From assembly GCF_000186225.1 (NCBI RefSeq), contig NC_014933.1, positions 1,054,001-1,118,000 of the forward strand: a stretch of 64,000 nt of DNA, given 5' to 3'. Below are positions 9,195 to 17,985 of the stretch, one piece after another; the stretch's first letter is position 1, and each line of letters opens with the position of its first letter. The position numbers and the translations under genes are program-made. Origin of the DNA: Bacteroides helcogenes P 36-108 (GTDB taxonomy: Bacteria; Bacteroidota; Bacteroidia; Bacteroidales; Bacteroidaceae). The notes under the pieces are model-generated. The model saw nothing but the letters and a program-made list of their open reading frames with translations. It was not told the DNA's origin and did no database searches.

Positions 9195-9370
9195 TCTATG
9201 AAAAGATAAATAGGAAAATTTTGCCGAAGATAATGCTTTTTTATCACTCGGCGAAATCTGAAGGGGCATCTTTTTGAAGGTGGTGTGCTTGCATGAAGGA
9301 TATTGCACCGAGCTTTTTGTCGATGTAGTGATAAAGTGCCTGTCGGTAATGGGTGAGATGGGACTGTGGT

Positions 9371-9877
9371 TTAGTTCATCAGTTTTCCGGTTTCCCACTT
9401 TATCTTCGGATAAGCTTTGCGCAGGTTCTTTTCGCTGTTTGAGATGCTGCTGCCTCCTGAAGTAGCGAAAGGTATGACCGTCTTTCCGCTGAAATCATAG
9501 CTTTCGAGGAAGGTGTTGATGATGGTTGGTGCAAGGTCCCACCAAATGGGGAATCCCACGAAAACGGTATCATACTGCTTCATATCGACTATTTTGCCGG
9601 AGATTGCAGGACGCGATGAGCTGTCTTTCATCTCTACCGAGCTGCGGCTGTTCCTGTTGTGCCAGTTCAGGTCGGCGGAAGTGTAAGGCTTCTGTGGTTT
9701 GATTTCGTAGAGGTCGGCTCCGATGTTTTTTGCCAGCTTTTGGGCGGCGCTTTTTGTAGTGCCCGTGCAAGAGAAGTAGGCAACCAGTGTCTTGTTTGTA
9801 CTCATTGTTTCTTTGCTTTGTGCCATTGCGCCTGTGGTATAGACCAGGGCGAGGAGGGCGATTAATAGATTCTTCAT
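9371..9877 (-). CDS. Exported flavodoxin-like protein
   Basis: This is a 168-residue flavodoxin-fold protein that should bind FMN. A signal-like N-terminus ([20 protein letters not shown]) precedes the fold. The phosphate loop is [15 protein letters not shown] (about residues 35-50), and the later FMN-contact loops are [17 protein letters not shown] and FATSGGSS. This architecture resembles the secreted flavodoxin/NAD(P)H-dependent oxidoreductase group common in Bacteroidota. The redox partner is unknown. Export is an inference from the signal peptide, and FMN-loaded proteins would normally need the Tat route or assembly after export, so localisation is uncertain. Confidence 0.78.
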   Translation of the reverse strand: MKNLLIALLALVYTTGAMAQSKETMSTNKTLVAYFSCTGTTKSAAQKLAKNIGADLYEIKPQKPYTSADLNWHNRNSRSSVEMKDSSSRPAISGKIVDMKQYDTVFVGFPIWWDLAPTIINTFLESYDFSGKTVIPFATSGGSSISNSEKNLRKAYPKIKWETGKLMN

Positions 9878-10061
9878 GTTCAGTTCTTTTTAGTATCACT
9901 GCAAAAGTACGGCAATTATGGTATAAGGTTGTTATACAGATTACTGATTATTCAACCCTTTTTACTGGCTACATCTCTTTTGTTTTGATTCACAGTGTCT
10001 TATTTTACCAATAGCTTGATGGTATGCAAGATTAAGATAGGAACTTTTTTCATTGTTGGAC

Positions 10062-10130
10062 ATAAAAAAAGGAGTACCGCTGTACTCCAACCTTTGTTAA
10101 CCTTAAATCTAATACTATGAAAAAAATCAC
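10062..10130 (-). ncRNA. Candidate minus-strand small RNA with own promoter and terminator
   Basis: The stretch 9878-10444 has no convincing gene. On the minus strand it holds a compact transcription unit. A near-perfect Bacteroides promoter (TTTG at 10166-10163, 20-base spacer, TACATTTG at 10142-10135) is followed within 75 bases by a hairpin, GGAGTAC/GTACTCC (10088-10071), and a run of seven T (10070-10064). The predicted transcript is about 65-70 nucleotides with an unstructured 5' half. On the opposite strand a 22-codon frame (10118-10192, MKKIT...) overlaps it. I do not recognise an Rfam family with certainty. Confidence 0.45.
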
Positions 10131-10134
10131 GATA

Positions 10135-10166
10135 CAAATGTATGGCTTTTGTCCGTATGCTCCAAA
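10135..10166 (-). promoter_or_regulatory. Bacteroides-type promoter for the candidate small RNA
   Basis: On the minus strand TTTG (10166-10163) is separated by exactly 20 bases from TACATTTG (10142-10135), matching the TTTG-N19-21-TAnnTTTG consensus at all fixed positions. Confidence 0.6.
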
Positions 10167-10305
10167 TATAAGTCCGTATCTTGCCCGTTTTTAAAACTCT
10201 TTCACTTCTTTTTATTGTTCTCGTGCACGGAATGACGTTATGATTATCTTTTTTTACTTTGTTTGACGAAATGACAGCATCGTTCTCGGTGGAGAATGGG
10301 GGATA

Positions 10306-10340
10306 GAAAAACTCCTCTGCCGAGAAGCCGGCAGAGGAGT
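10306..10340 (-). terminator. Rho-independent terminator of the sdhCAB operon
   Basis: A perfect 12-base-pair stem (arms 10311-10322 and 10329-10340, loop of six) lies about 105 bases after the sdhB stop. Read on the minus strand it is followed by TTTTTC. Confidence 0.75.
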
Positions 10341-10444
10341 TTCCTGTGATATTAATCAAATATAGTGAAAGCTGAGTGATAAACTTGAGCCTGCTCAAAG
10401 GTTTATCCAAAGCGCTTCCTGTATTAAAATGTAGAAAGAGTCGA

Positions 10445-11200
10445 TTAATCTTTCAGTTTTGCAATGATAAAATCACGGTTCAAACGTGCGATGTTGCTGA
10501 TGGAGATGTTCTTCGGACATTCGGCCTCACAAGCGCGCGTGTTGGTACAGTTACCGAAACCGAGTTCGTCCATCTTGCTCAACATGGCCTTGGCACGGCG
10601 CAATGCTTCGGGTTTGCCTTGGGGAAGCAAGTTCAACTGGCTTACTTTGGCAGATACGAACAACATGGCAGAACCATTCTTGCAAGCAGCCACACAAGCA
10701 CCGCAACCTATGCAGGAAGCGGCATCCATGGCTTCGTCGGCAATCGGCTTCGGGATCAGGATAGCGTTGGCATCCTGAGGCGCACCCGTACGTACGCTGA
10801 CGTAGCCGCCGGCTTGCATAATCTTGTCGTATGCCGTGCGGTCAACCATCAGGTCCTTGATGACCGGGAAACCGGCAGAACGCCACGGCTCAACTGTAAT
10901 GGTGTCACCGTCATTAAAGCGGCGCATGTAAATCTGGCAAGTAGTGGCGCCTGTTGCGGGGCCGTGCGGGTGTCCGTTGATGTACAGGGAGCACATACCG
11001 CAGATACCTTCGCGGCAATCATGGTCGAATACAACCGGTTCTTTGCCTTCACTGATAAGCTGTTCGTTCAGAATATCCAGCATTTCGAGGAATGAAGTAT
11101 CGCCCGGAATATCTTTCATTTGGTATGTTTCAAAAGCGCCTTTTGCTTTCGGACCCTTCTGGCGCCATACCTTGAGCGTAAATGATATATTTTTATCCAT
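10445..11200 (-). CDS. sdhB: Succinate dehydrogenase/fumarate reductase iron-sulfur subunit
   Basis: This is the electron-transfer subunit of complex II on the cytoplasmic face of the inner membrane. It has 251 residues. The [2Fe-2S] motif is CREGICGMC with an upstream ferredoxin fold (residues about 60-68). The [4Fe-4S] motif is [11 protein letters not shown], and the [3Fe-4S] ligands are in [14 protein letters not shown]. It is the last gene of a three-gene operon (33 bases after sdhA) ended by the hairpin at 10311-10340. In anaerobic Bacteroides the complex works mainly as a menaquinol:fumarate reductase in succinate and propionate formation. Confidence 0.95.
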   Translation of the reverse strand: MDKNISFTLKVWRQKGPKAKGAFETYQMKDIPGDTSFLEMLDILNEQLISEGKEPVVFDHDCREGICGMCSLYINGHPHGPATGATTCQIYMRRFNDGDTITVEPWRSAGFPVIKDLMVDRTAYDKIMQAGGYVSVRTGAPQDANAILIPKPIADEAMDAASCIGCGACVAACKNGSAMLFVSAKVSQLNLLPQGKPEALRRAKAMLSKMDELGFGNCTNTRACEAECPKNISISNIARLNRDFIIAKLKD

Positions 11201-11233
11201 TTTCTTTAATTCTTTAAATGTTCAACTTCCCGA

Positions 11234-13180
11234 TTAGCTCTTGTAGTTACGAGTCTGTACTTTGATTGCCTCATAAACCAGCGGTTCTTTCAGCAACACC
11301 GGAGCCTTTTCGTCAGAGCCCTGGTATTCCCAGCAAGCAACGTAGAAGAAGTTTTCGTCGTCGCGTTTGGCTTCGCCTTCTTCGGTCTGGTATTCTTCAC
11401 GGAAGTGGCCACCGCAACTTTCATCACGGTTCAGGGCATCGTAAGCTATCAGCTCGCCCATGATGATGAAGTCATACAGGCGGATTGCTTTGTCAAGCTC
11501 TACGTTCATGCCCTCTTTTTCGCCGGGGATGAAGAGGTTGGTTTCGAATTCCTTGCGGACATCTTTCAGCTTCTTCAAGCCTTCCTTCAGACCTTCGGCG
11601 GTACGTCCCATTCCTACAAACTCCCACATGATGTGACCTAACTCTTTGTGGATGGAGTCAACGGACTTCTTGCCCTTGATGTTCATCATCCAGTCAATCT
11701 TTTCCTGAATGGCTTTTTCTGCGGCGGCAAATTCGGGCAGGTCGGTAGAGAAGCGGGGAACGGTAATCTGGTCTGCCAGATAGTTCTGGATAGTGTAGGG
11801 CAGTACGAAATAACCATCGGCCAAACCTTGCATCAGTGCGGAAGCGCCGAGGCGGTTTGCTCCGTGGTCGGAGAAGTTACATTCACCGATAGCGAACAAA
11901 CCTTTGACGGAAGTCATCAGTTCGTAGTCCACCCAGATGCCACCCATTGTGTAGTGGATAGCCGGATAAATCATCATCGGATTGTGTTCCGGATTTACAT
12001 CGGTGATTTCTTCATACATGTCGAAGAGGTTGCCGTAACGCTGGCGTACCACGTCAACACCCAAGCGGTTGATAGCATCGCTAAAGTCGAGGAATACGGC
12101 AAGGCCTGTGTTGTTTACGCCATAGCCTTTATCACAACGTTCTTTGGCTGCACGGCTGGCAACGTCACGCGGAACGAGGTTACCGAATGCCGGATAGCGG
12201 CGTTCCAAGTAATAGTCGCGGTCTTCTTCGGGAATGTCCTTGCCTTGCAGTGTGCCTTCTTGCAGCTTTTTGGCATCTTCCAGTTTCTTCGGAACCCAGA
12301 TACGCCCGTCGTTACGCAAAGATTCGGACATCAAAGTCAGCTTGGACTGCTTGTCACCGTGAACGGGGATGCAGGTCGGGTGAATCTGTACGTATGCGGG
12401 ATTTGCCATCCATGCACCCTTGCGGTAGCAGGAAATGGCTGCTGTGCAGTTGCAGGTCATGGCGTTGGTAGAGAGGAAGTATGCGTTTCCGTAACCGCCG
12501 GTAGCGATAACCACTGCATGGGCGGCGAAGCGTTCCAGCTTACCGGTTACGAGGTTTTTGGCGATGATGCCGCGGGCACGTCCTTCCACGAGCACAACGT
12601 CCTGCATTTCATAGCGTGTAAACAGCTTTACAGTGCCCACATTCACCTGGCGGCTCAATGCGGAGTATGCGCCTAACAACAACTGCTGTCCAGTCTGCCC
12701 TTTAGCGTAAAATGTACGTGACACCTGTGCGCCACCGAAAGAACGGTTGTCCAGCGTGCCGCCGTATTCGCGGGCGAAGGGAACGCCTTGTGCAACGCAC
12801 TGGTCGATGATATTGTTTGATACCTCTGCCAGACGATAAACATTGGCTTCGCGGGCACGGTAGTCACCACCCTTCACGGTATCGTAGAACAGACGGTAAA
12901 TGGAGTCGCCGTCGTTTTGGTAATTCTTTGCAGCATTGATACCCCCCTGTGCGGCGATGGAGTGCGCACGGCGCGGAGAATCCTGGATGCAGAAATTGAA
13001 TACTCTGAAACCCATTTCACCGAGAGAGGCCGCAGCACTGGCGCCGGCAAGTCCGGTTCCTACTACGATGATGTCCAAACGGCGTTTGTTGGCAGGGTTT
13101 ACTAATTTTTGATGAGCTTTATAATTGGTCCATTTCTCAGCTACCGGTCCTTCCGGTATTTTAGAATCTATCTTAGTCAT
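11234..13180 (-). CDS. sdhA: Succinate dehydrogenase/fumarate reductase flavoprotein subunit
   Basis: This is the catalytic flavoprotein of complex II (648 residues), with covalently bound FAD. The FAD Rossmann motif is [21 protein letters not shown] (about residues 34-54, shown here as separate strand and glycine loop). The His-linked flavin region is [20 protein letters not shown], and further substrate-site blocks are [14 protein letters not shown] and [14 protein letters not shown]. The C-terminal domain holds [22 protein letters not shown]. The length and Bacteroides/Epsilon-type long form fit a B-type complex II with one diheme cytochrome subunit. The gene lies between sdhC and sdhB with short gaps (37 and 33 bases). 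Confidence 0.95.
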   Translation of the reverse strand: MTKIDSKIPEGPVAEKWTNYKAHQKLVNPANKRRLDIIVVGTGLAGASAAASLGEMGFRVFNFCIQDSPRRAHSIAAQGGINAAKNYQNDGDSIYRLFYDTVKGGDYRAREANVYRLAEVSNNIIDQCVAQGVPFAREYGGTLDNRSFGGAQVSRTFYAKGQTGQQLLLGAYSALSRQVNVGTVKLFTRYEMQDVVLVEGRARGIIAKNLVTGKLERFAAHAVVIATGGYGNAYFLSTNAMTCNCTAAISCYRKGAWMANPAYVQIHPTCIPVHGDKQSKLTLMSESLRNDGRIWVPKKLEDAKKLQEGTLQGKDIPEEDRDYYLERRYPAFGNLVPRDVASRAAKERCDKGYGVNNTGLAVFLDFSDAINRLGVDVVRQRYGNLFDMYEEITDVNPEHNPMMIYPAIHYTMGGIWVDYELMTSVKGLFAIGECNFSDHGANRLGASALMQGLADGYFVLPYTIQNYLADQITVPRFSTDLPEFAAAEKAIQEKIDWMMNIKGKKSVDSIHKELGHIMWEFVGMGRTAEGLKEGLKKLKDVRKEFETNLFIPGEKEGMNVELDKAIRLYDFIIMGELIAYDALNRDESCGGHFREEYQTEEGEAKRDDENFFYVACWEYQGSDEKAPVLLKEPLVYEAIKVQTRNYKS

Positions 13181-13217
13181 AATGCTATTACAATTTAATC
13201 ATTTACAATTTACTTTC

Positions 13218-13922
13218 TTAGCAAGCGGCGCCGCACATCATTGATTTGATGAAGAATACGACAACTACCAGAGCGAAGCATACAACAACGATAGTGGAGT
13301 AGATGTTGGAGATGCATTTCCAACGGTTAATCCATACTTTGTTGTTCCAGCCCAAAGACTGCATAGAACTCCAGAAACCGTGAGTCAGGTGGAACCACAG
13401 TGCACCCAGCCAAACGAGATAAAGCACTACGAATACCGGGTTTGAGAAGGTGTTCTGGATGTGATAGACACCGTTGGCTGCATACGCCAAAGTGAGGGTG
13501 TCGGCATGCATACCCATGTTGTGCATCAACTCGGGAAATTGCATTTTTGCCCAGAAGTTTACCAAGTGCAAGCCTAAACCTACAATTACGATGATGCCCA
13601 GGACGAGCATGTTTTGGGAAGCCCATTCCACTGTTTTGGGTTTGTCCACTACGGCATAACGCTCGTTGCCGCGCGCTTTACGGTTTTGCATTGTCAGCCA
13701 GAAAGCGTAGATAATGTGGATGATAAACAAGGCAGCCAAACCTACCGTAGCTACCAGCGCATACCAGTTTGCTCCCAGGAACTCACAAACCATGTTATAG
13801 CCATCAGCCGAAACCAATGCAACAAGGTTCATCGCCATGTGAAATGTCAGAAACAGGACAAGGGCGATACCGGTAACGCTCATCACCACTTTCCTTCCTA
13901 CAGATGAATTACTTAACCACAT
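13218..13922 (-). CDS. sdhC: Succinate dehydrogenase cytochrome b subunit
   Basis: This is the membrane anchor of complex II, 234 residues with five hydrophobic helices, as expected of the single-subunit (B-type) diheme cytochrome b. Candidate heme-ligand histidines occur within the helices in FLTFHMAMNLV, FIIHIIYAFW, GLGLHLVNFW and WFHLTHGFW. It is the first gene of sdhCAB. A strong promoter lies about 70 bases upstream (14023-13993). It passes electrons between menaquinol and the iron-sulfur subunit. Confidence 0.93.
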   Translation of the reverse strand: MWLSNSSVGRKVVMSVTGIALVLFLTFHMAMNLVALVSADGYNMVCEFLGANWYALVATVGLAALFIIHIIYAFWLTMQNRKARGNERYAVVDKPKTVEWASQNMLVLGIIVIVGLGLHLVNFWAKMQFPELMHNMGMHADTLTLAYAANGVYHIQNTFSNPVFVVLYLVWLGALWFHLTHGFWSSMQSLGWNNKVWINRWKCISNIYSTIVVVCFALVVVVFFIKSMMCGAAC

Positions 13923-13992
13923 AAATGATTGAATTTAAATTATTTAATAGTTAGAAAATATTTCCTACAAAGAGACTTCTGTAAATGTTTCG

Positions 13993-14023
13993 CAAAAATA
14001 GGGGAAATCCATTGATTAAACAA
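13993..14023 (-). promoter_or_regulatory. Predicted promoter of sdhCAB
   Basis: On the minus strand TTG (14023-14021) is followed by a 20-base spacer and TATTTTTG (14000-13993), a good fit to the Bacteroides consensus. The sdhC ATG is 71 bases downstream of the box, leaving a leader of about 65 bases. Confidence 0.6.
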
Positions 14024-14062
14024 GGAATTAAAGAAATTATTCCGTAATAAGTCCGGGGAATT

Positions 14063-14120
14063 GCATCTATATATCTGACGCGTTGCATCTATATATCCCG
14101 TAAGCCAGGGATATAGATGC
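14063..14120. repeat. Repeated and inverted GCATCTATATAT motif at the end of the AraC gene
   Basis: GCATCTATATATC occurs twice in direct order (14063-14075 and 14085-14097). The complement of its core recurs at 14111-14120, so 14085-14099 and 14108-14120 can form a hairpin with a CCC/GGG top. The last arm overlaps the stop codon of the AraC gene. It may be a terminator or a binding site; nothing decides between them. Confidence 0.5.
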
Positions 14121-15034
14121 TACAAATCGGCGGATTCTGTGTCGTTGTTGTCTTCTCCGGCCTTCTCTTTGCAGATAATGGTGATTTTCTCTCCGTTGGC
14201 TGCACGCTTTCGCAGCGAACGGGGCGTATCGCCGAAAGAGTCTTTGCAGAAATGTGCGAAGTGTGACAGTGAATCAAAGCCGTAACGGGTGCTGATGGCT
14301 GATATGCGCTGCTTGGTATGTTGCAAGTCGTTCAGGATGCCTTCACGCTTTTTGTCCAGAATCCATTCATAGACCGGTACGTTATACATATTTTTAAACA
14401 GTCGGCGAAACGTGGCTGTCGTATATCCTCCCAAATGGGCGAATTCTTCCACATTCTTCACTTTGTCGTAATTCTGCATGACGAAGTAGTGGAAGCTTTC
14501 GGTATAAGTGCTGATGGGGTAGAAAAACGTGCTGATCTGGTGTAAAGGATAATAGCAGGTCAGAATATAGACCAATTCCTGACATTTGAGATTGATATAC
14601 TTGCCGCAGGTCGGTGTTTGTTCTTTGAGATAGTCGGAGAGGTCTTCCAATAAACTTCTCAATTTGGGTATGGCCACCAACGGACTGTATGTCAGCGGAA
14701 CTTCCGAACGGTTGAGTATCTCCTTATACCGATCTTCGCAAAGTACGGGAAGTTCGGTAAACCAATATACAATATATTCCACATCGGTCAGTGCTAATAA
14801 TTCCACTTTGGAGCCGATGGCTTGTAGGATGAACTGGTGGCTTTGCAGAGTGGTTCCGGGGTATTCCTCACTGTTGACAAGCAGTTCACCCTTCAGCATA
14901 AAAATCATGCAGTTCTGTGTGCACTTTTCGGCAGAGAAATGCTGTCCTTTGGAGAACTGGTTATAAACCAATGCTCCTTCTGAGATTTGGGGACATAGAG
15001 TGCAGTCACTTTGTCGGGTGCAGCAAGTATCCAT
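14120..15034 (-). CDS. AraC family transcriptional regulator
   Basis: This is a DNA-binding regulator of 304 residues. The C-terminal third (about 185-285) carries the two helix-turn-helix units of the AraC/XylS family: VEEFAHLGGYTTATFRRLFKNMYNVPVYEWI, given here as two adjacent segments, and then ISAISTRYGFDSLSHFAHFCKDSFGDTP. The N-terminal part is a cupin-like sensing region with several cysteines near the start (CCTRQSDCTLC), which could bind metal or respond to redox (inference). It is divergent from the PAP2 gene, and the two predicted -7 boxes lie within 48 bases, so it may control its neighbour. No ligand can be assigned. Confidence 0.85.
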   Translation of the reverse strand: MDTCCTRQSDCTLCPQISEGALVYNQFSKGQHFSAEKCTQNCMIFMLKGELLVNSEEYPGTTLQSHQFILQAIGSKVELLALTDVEYIVYWFTELPVLCEDRYKEILNRSEVPLTYSPLVAIPKLRSLLEDLSDYLKEQTPTCGKYINLKCQELVYILTCYYPLHQISTFFYPISTYTESFHYFVMQNYDKVKNVEEFAHLGGYTTATFRRLFKNMYNVPVYEWILDKKREGILNDLQHTKQRISAISTRYGFDSLSHFAHFCKDSFGDTPRSLRKRAANGEKITIICKEKAGEDNNDTESADL

Positions 15035-15088
15035 TGTTATGAAATAATAGGCAAATTATTAAAAATGTGGGAGCAAAGATAGAATATT

Positions 15089-15122
15089 TTTGTGGAAACT
15101 CTAACTATTTCAGCTATCTTTG
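15089..15122 (+). promoter_or_regulatory. Predicted promoter of the PAP2 phosphatase gene
   Basis: TTTG (15089-15092) and TATCTTTG (15115-15122) are separated by 22 bases. A second TATCTTTG in the opposite direction (15081-15074) would serve the AraC gene, so the two transcripts diverge from a shared region. Confidence 0.45.
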
Positions 15123-15145
15123 CGACCAATTAACACAAAGATTTT

Positions 15146-15748
15146 ATGAAGAAAAGTCTTTTTTTTGTATATTTTGTTTTCCTTGTTGTATCAAATTTAT
15201 CTGCCCAGAACTGGGATATCAATACTGTTCACCGGATAAACGGTTGGGACGGCAAGTTTATCCGCAATTATAATAAGGTGATTTCGCGTTCGGAACCATA
15301 CGTTGCTGTCGGCGTGCCGGTGGCGATGGCGGTAGCCGCCTGGATAAAACATGATAAAGACCTGCTGAAAGATGCCGTCTATGTGGGAACAAGTGTCGCC
15401 GGAGCGTTTGTGGTGACTTATGGTATGAAGTATCTGGTGGGCCGTGAGCGTCCTTACGAGAAATATCCTGACCGGGTGCATCCGTATAGCCATGAAAGCA
15501 GTCCTTCATTCCCTTCCGGACATACGGCAACGGCTTTTGCGCTTGCCACCTCCTTGAGTGTAAAGTATCCTAAGTGGTACGTCATTGCCCCGTCCGCGCT
15601 GTGGGCGTGTTCGGTAGGTGTATCGCGCATGAACGAGGGAGTGCACTATCCGTCGGACGTGCTGGCGGGCGCTGCCATTGGTGCAGGGTGTGCCGTGGCC
15701 AATATTTATATAAATAAGTGGCTGAACAAGTTGCTTTTCGGAGAATAG
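15146..15748 (+). CDS. PAP2 family phosphatase
   Basis: This is an exported or membrane phosphatase of 200 residues with a signal peptide (MKKSLFFVYFVFLVVSNLSAQ). All three PAP2 motifs are present: KYLVGRERPY (KxxxxxxRP), PSGH in SPSFPSGHTATA, and SRMNEGVHYPSDVLAG (SRxxxxxHxxxD). It probably dephosphorylates a lipid phosphate such as undecaprenyl pyrophosphate or phosphatidate on the periplasmic side. Unlike the PAP2-like protein near 3 kb, it keeps the classic first motif, so it is a conventional phosphatase. Confidence 0.88.
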   Translation: MKKSLFFVYFVFLVVSNLSAQNWDINTVHRINGWDGKFIRNYNKVISRSEPYVAVGVPVAMAVAAWIKHDKDLLKDAVYVGTSVAGAFVVTYGMKYLVGRERPYEKYPDRVHPYSHESSPSFPSGHTATAFALATSLSVKYPKWYVIAPSALWACSVGVSRMNEGVHYPSDVLAGAAIGAGCAVANIYINKWLNKLLFGE

Positions 15749-15811
15749 CGAAGCCTGTTAGGAAAACAGTACAGATTTAGTATATTGAGTTATAGTTGCG
15801 TTACCAATTAT

Positions 15812-17038
15812 CTATTTCCTTCCTTTCAATTTAAGTTTTACCACAACTGGATTACTATCTTCTGTCAAATCAGGGAAAGGAGATTTCGCACCCTCTTCAA
15901 AGAACTTAAAGGCATCTACCAATAGATAGAGATATCCATTCTTTTGAAAAGATGTCCCATGATATATAAGGTTAGAAAAATCAATAGAAGGACAATACTT
16001 GTCTACGTCATTCTTAAACAGTTGAGAGAAAGTATTGCCCCTTCCGTTAGCAGAGCAAAAGCCAATTCCTGATTTTTCCATATTTTGATAATAATAATAC
16101 AATAGGCCATTTTTCAAAGCGCATATGCCCAATAATCTCATTTTATTAAGGTATTCATTAGTGGAATAATTATCAGATCCTGCTTCAAATATAGTTTGCC
16201 AAGCATAGTCCGCTGCATTTTTCGGTTGTTTAATTATGTACAATGGACGTAAGTCTTTCCAGTCTGTTGTACAAAATACGGTATCTACATTTGACGGTTT
16301 AATCCATAATAATGAATCATTTATGACACCTCTATAAGCAGGGGCACATGGACTTATGGCATAACCACCAATAACTTTTCCTTTGATATCAAAATGATAA
16401 TTCCTTAGCTTTAGGATGACGGAATCTGAAGACAAATCACGGACAGTGAAGAAAAACAAACTATCCCGATTAATTTCCGAATAATGTTCATAAGGAGCGT
16501 TATTTATATATCTATAAAGTTCGGTATTTTTCCAAAAAGCAAATATATCTTTCGAAACTAAACCGGTACGTTTCCGTTCCATTCCTGTAAAAATGCCATC
16601 CAGTGTAAATTTACAATAGTCCACTTTCCCATAATCGTTGACTAATACATAATTTTTATCTATATTAAAAACAGAACGTCCTATCTTTTGGGCTACTTCA
16701 TCCGGCCCTTGTCCCTTTTTAAAGAGAGATTTTATATATGCTCCTGTTGAATCATATTTGTAAATATCACCTATGGCATCTACATATATATTTCCTTTGT
16801 TGTCTCCTGCCAAATATGTCGTGAAGATATCGGGAATCAAAGGTTCTTCGGAAAGCTTTATGTATTCAATGCTTTCCACAAAATCAGATAGTAGTTGTGG
16901 GCTTTCCGAGTATTCCACGTCACTCAAATCAATGATGTAGGGAAGTTGTGCCTCCGGAGTATCTTGACCGGATGGTTTCTGAGTGGAAGTACAACCGAAG
17001 CATGCTATGGCGATTAGAATCAGATAAGTGTATTTCAT
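15812..17038 (-). CDS. Six-bladed beta-propeller lipoprotein (copy A)
   Basis: This is a 408-residue lipoprotein (signal ILIAIACFGC, lipid-bearing Cys at 16) whose body fits the six-bladed beta-propeller (NHL-like) proteins common in Bacteroides. The repeat-like strand KGNIYVDAIGDIYKYDSTGAYIKS and the conserved FKKGQGPDEV are seen near residue 105. The function of these surface or periplasmic propellers is not established. It is paralogous to the gene at 20479-21693: the first 35 or so and last 45 or so residues are nearly the same, while the middle is strongly diverged. The upstream DNA is shared almost exactly with the other copy. A -7 box TATATTTG lies on the minus strand at 17148-17141. 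It is divergent from a broken C39 transporter gene. Confidence 0.78.
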   Translation of the reverse strand: MKYTYLILIAIACFGCTSTQKPSGQDTPEAQLPYIIDLSDVEYSESPQLLSDFVESIEYIKLSEEPLIPDIFTTYLAGDNKGNIYVDAIGDIYKYDSTGAYIKSLFKKGQGPDEVAQKIGRSVFNIDKNYVLVNDYGKVDYCKFTLDGIFTGMERKRTGLVSKDIFAFWKNTELYRYINNAPYEHYSEINRDSLFFFTVRDLSSDSVILKLRNYHFDIKGKVIGGYAISPCAPAYRGVINDSLLWIKPSNVDTVFCTTDWKDLRPLYIIKQPKNAADYAWQTIFEAGSDNYSTNEYLNKMRLLGICALKNGLLYYYYQNMEKSGIGFCSANGRGNTFSQLFKNDVDKYCPSIDFSNLIYHGTSFQKNGYLYLLVDAFKFFEEGAKSPFPDLTEDSNPVVVKLKLKGRK

Positions 17039-17379
17039 AATTTATCCGTGTTGAGTGATATTGCTATTTATCTGCATATAAAGTTTTCCCTGTATATTGC
17101 GCATAATGAAAGAGGAAGAATAAGTGAGAATGTTTTGTTACAAATATAGACTTTATAAAATGGGGAAAAGACTTTTTGTAGGGATAAAGTATCAAAACAT
17201 GTCATCAAACATATTTGTAATGCAAAATAATAACATTGAGGGTAGGATTACGAAAGAAAGTGATGGATGAATATCAAGTTTAACTAAAAAGTAGTACCTT
17301 GGCGCATCAAAACGGCCCTAATGAGGACATTTCCTCACTATCTTAAACTGGATGTCATGGACTGCGGTCCCACCTGTCT
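16941..17379. repeat. 439-base direct repeat, copy A
   Basis: This segment recurs at 21596-22034 in the same orientation with a constant offset of 4655 and no gaps; I count about six mismatches. It covers the signal-peptide codons of the propeller lipoprotein, its promoter, the divergent promoter region and the first 19 or so codons of a C39-peptidase transporter gene. Identity stops sharply at both ends. Confidence 0.9.
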
Positions 17380-17497
17380 GCGGATGATTGCCCGATGTTG
17401 GAGTCTTCGTTTCCCACCTGTCAGGTATCTATTGGAAACTTCCCGAAAAGCTAAGGAAAAAGCTTTTGATGTTAAGGCTAAAAAGTATCGAAGTTAA
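17321..17497 (+). pseudogene. Truncated C39 peptidase-ABC transporter gene (copy A fragment)
   Basis: The frame begins MRTFPHYLKLDVMDCGPTCL and continues RMIAR, the N-terminal active-site block of the C39 bacteriocin-processing peptidase fused to ABC exporters (catalytic Cys in DCGPTC). Only about 25 residues match the family. The rest of the 58-codon frame is unrelated and ends at TAA. The domain normally runs about 130 residues before the membrane domain, so this is a remnant. Its first codons are nearly the same as the fragment at 21976. Confidence 0.75.
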
Positions 17498-17663
17498 ACG
17501 AAATCTCTGTTCGCAGCGTGCGAACGGATATTCACAGGCTGCGAACGGATATTCAAAGCTTGCGAACGGATATTCACAGGCTTTGAATAAAGTTTAATAA
17601 AAAATTCCGCCAACGGGTGATGAAGAATATAAATACGTAGAATCTCCAATAAATAGATACCTG
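17422..17663. repeat. 12-base inverted repeat enclosing 21-base tandem repeats
   Basis: CAGGTATCTATT (17422-17433) recurs inverted and perfect at 17652-17663. Inside lie three copies of a 21-base unit starting GCGAACGGATATTC (17520-17540, 17541-17561, 17562-17582). The rest of 17498-17838 contains no gene that I can support. The inverted ends could mark a small inserted element, but I see no target duplication. Confidence 0.5.
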
Positions 17664-17809
17664 GCAATAAATTGTTAGTCAAATATTAAAAGTCGTTCCT
17701 GAAAAGTATTGATAAGTTATGGATTCAGAGCATAATTGCACGGCGGTGAAAATAGTGTTAATGCCTTTCTTTTCTCTGTAGGAAGTCGAGTGATTCCGTT
17801 TTTTTAATT

Positions 17810-17817
17810 TATATTTG
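17810..17817 (+). promoter_or_regulatory. Predicted -7 element ahead of the short peptide and TlpA gene
   Basis: TATATTTG matches TAnnTTTG. It lies 21 bases before the ATG of the 23-codon frame at 17839 and 168 bases before the TlpA-like gene, so one transcript could carry both. Confidence 0.45.
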
Positions 17818-17838
17818 CGCCATGTATCTATAATAATT

Positions 17839-17910
17839 ATGAAAAATGGGGGCACTAATTGTTCAATGAAGCGTACGGGTTCAACTGTAACTTGCTATTG
17901 TTCTGCTTGA
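17839..17910 (+). CDS. Candidate short cysteine-containing peptide (possible GG-type export substrate)
   Basis: This 23-codon frame has a glycine-glycine pair near the start followed by a cysteine-, serine- and threonine-rich tail (GGTNCS then TVTCYCSA). Such tails follow the double-glycine cleavage site in Bacteroides peptides exported by C39-ABC transporters, whose remnants lie on both sides. A normal precursor has a leader of 20-40 residues before GG; here it is almost missing, which suggests either a leader deletion or a chance frame. A promoter box lies 21 bases upstream. The evidence is context and composition only. Confidence 0.35.
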   Translation: MKNGGTNCSMKRTGSTVTCYCSA

Positions 17911-17985
17911 TGTAAGTGCTAAGTAGAGACCTGTTGATTTAGTATATTGAAGTTGCTATTTAAACCAATTAAACAAAATGTCGTT

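Noticed and set aside
17520-17582. Possible CRISPR array
   Set aside because: Three 21-base units follow each other directly without spacers, and no cas genes are present.
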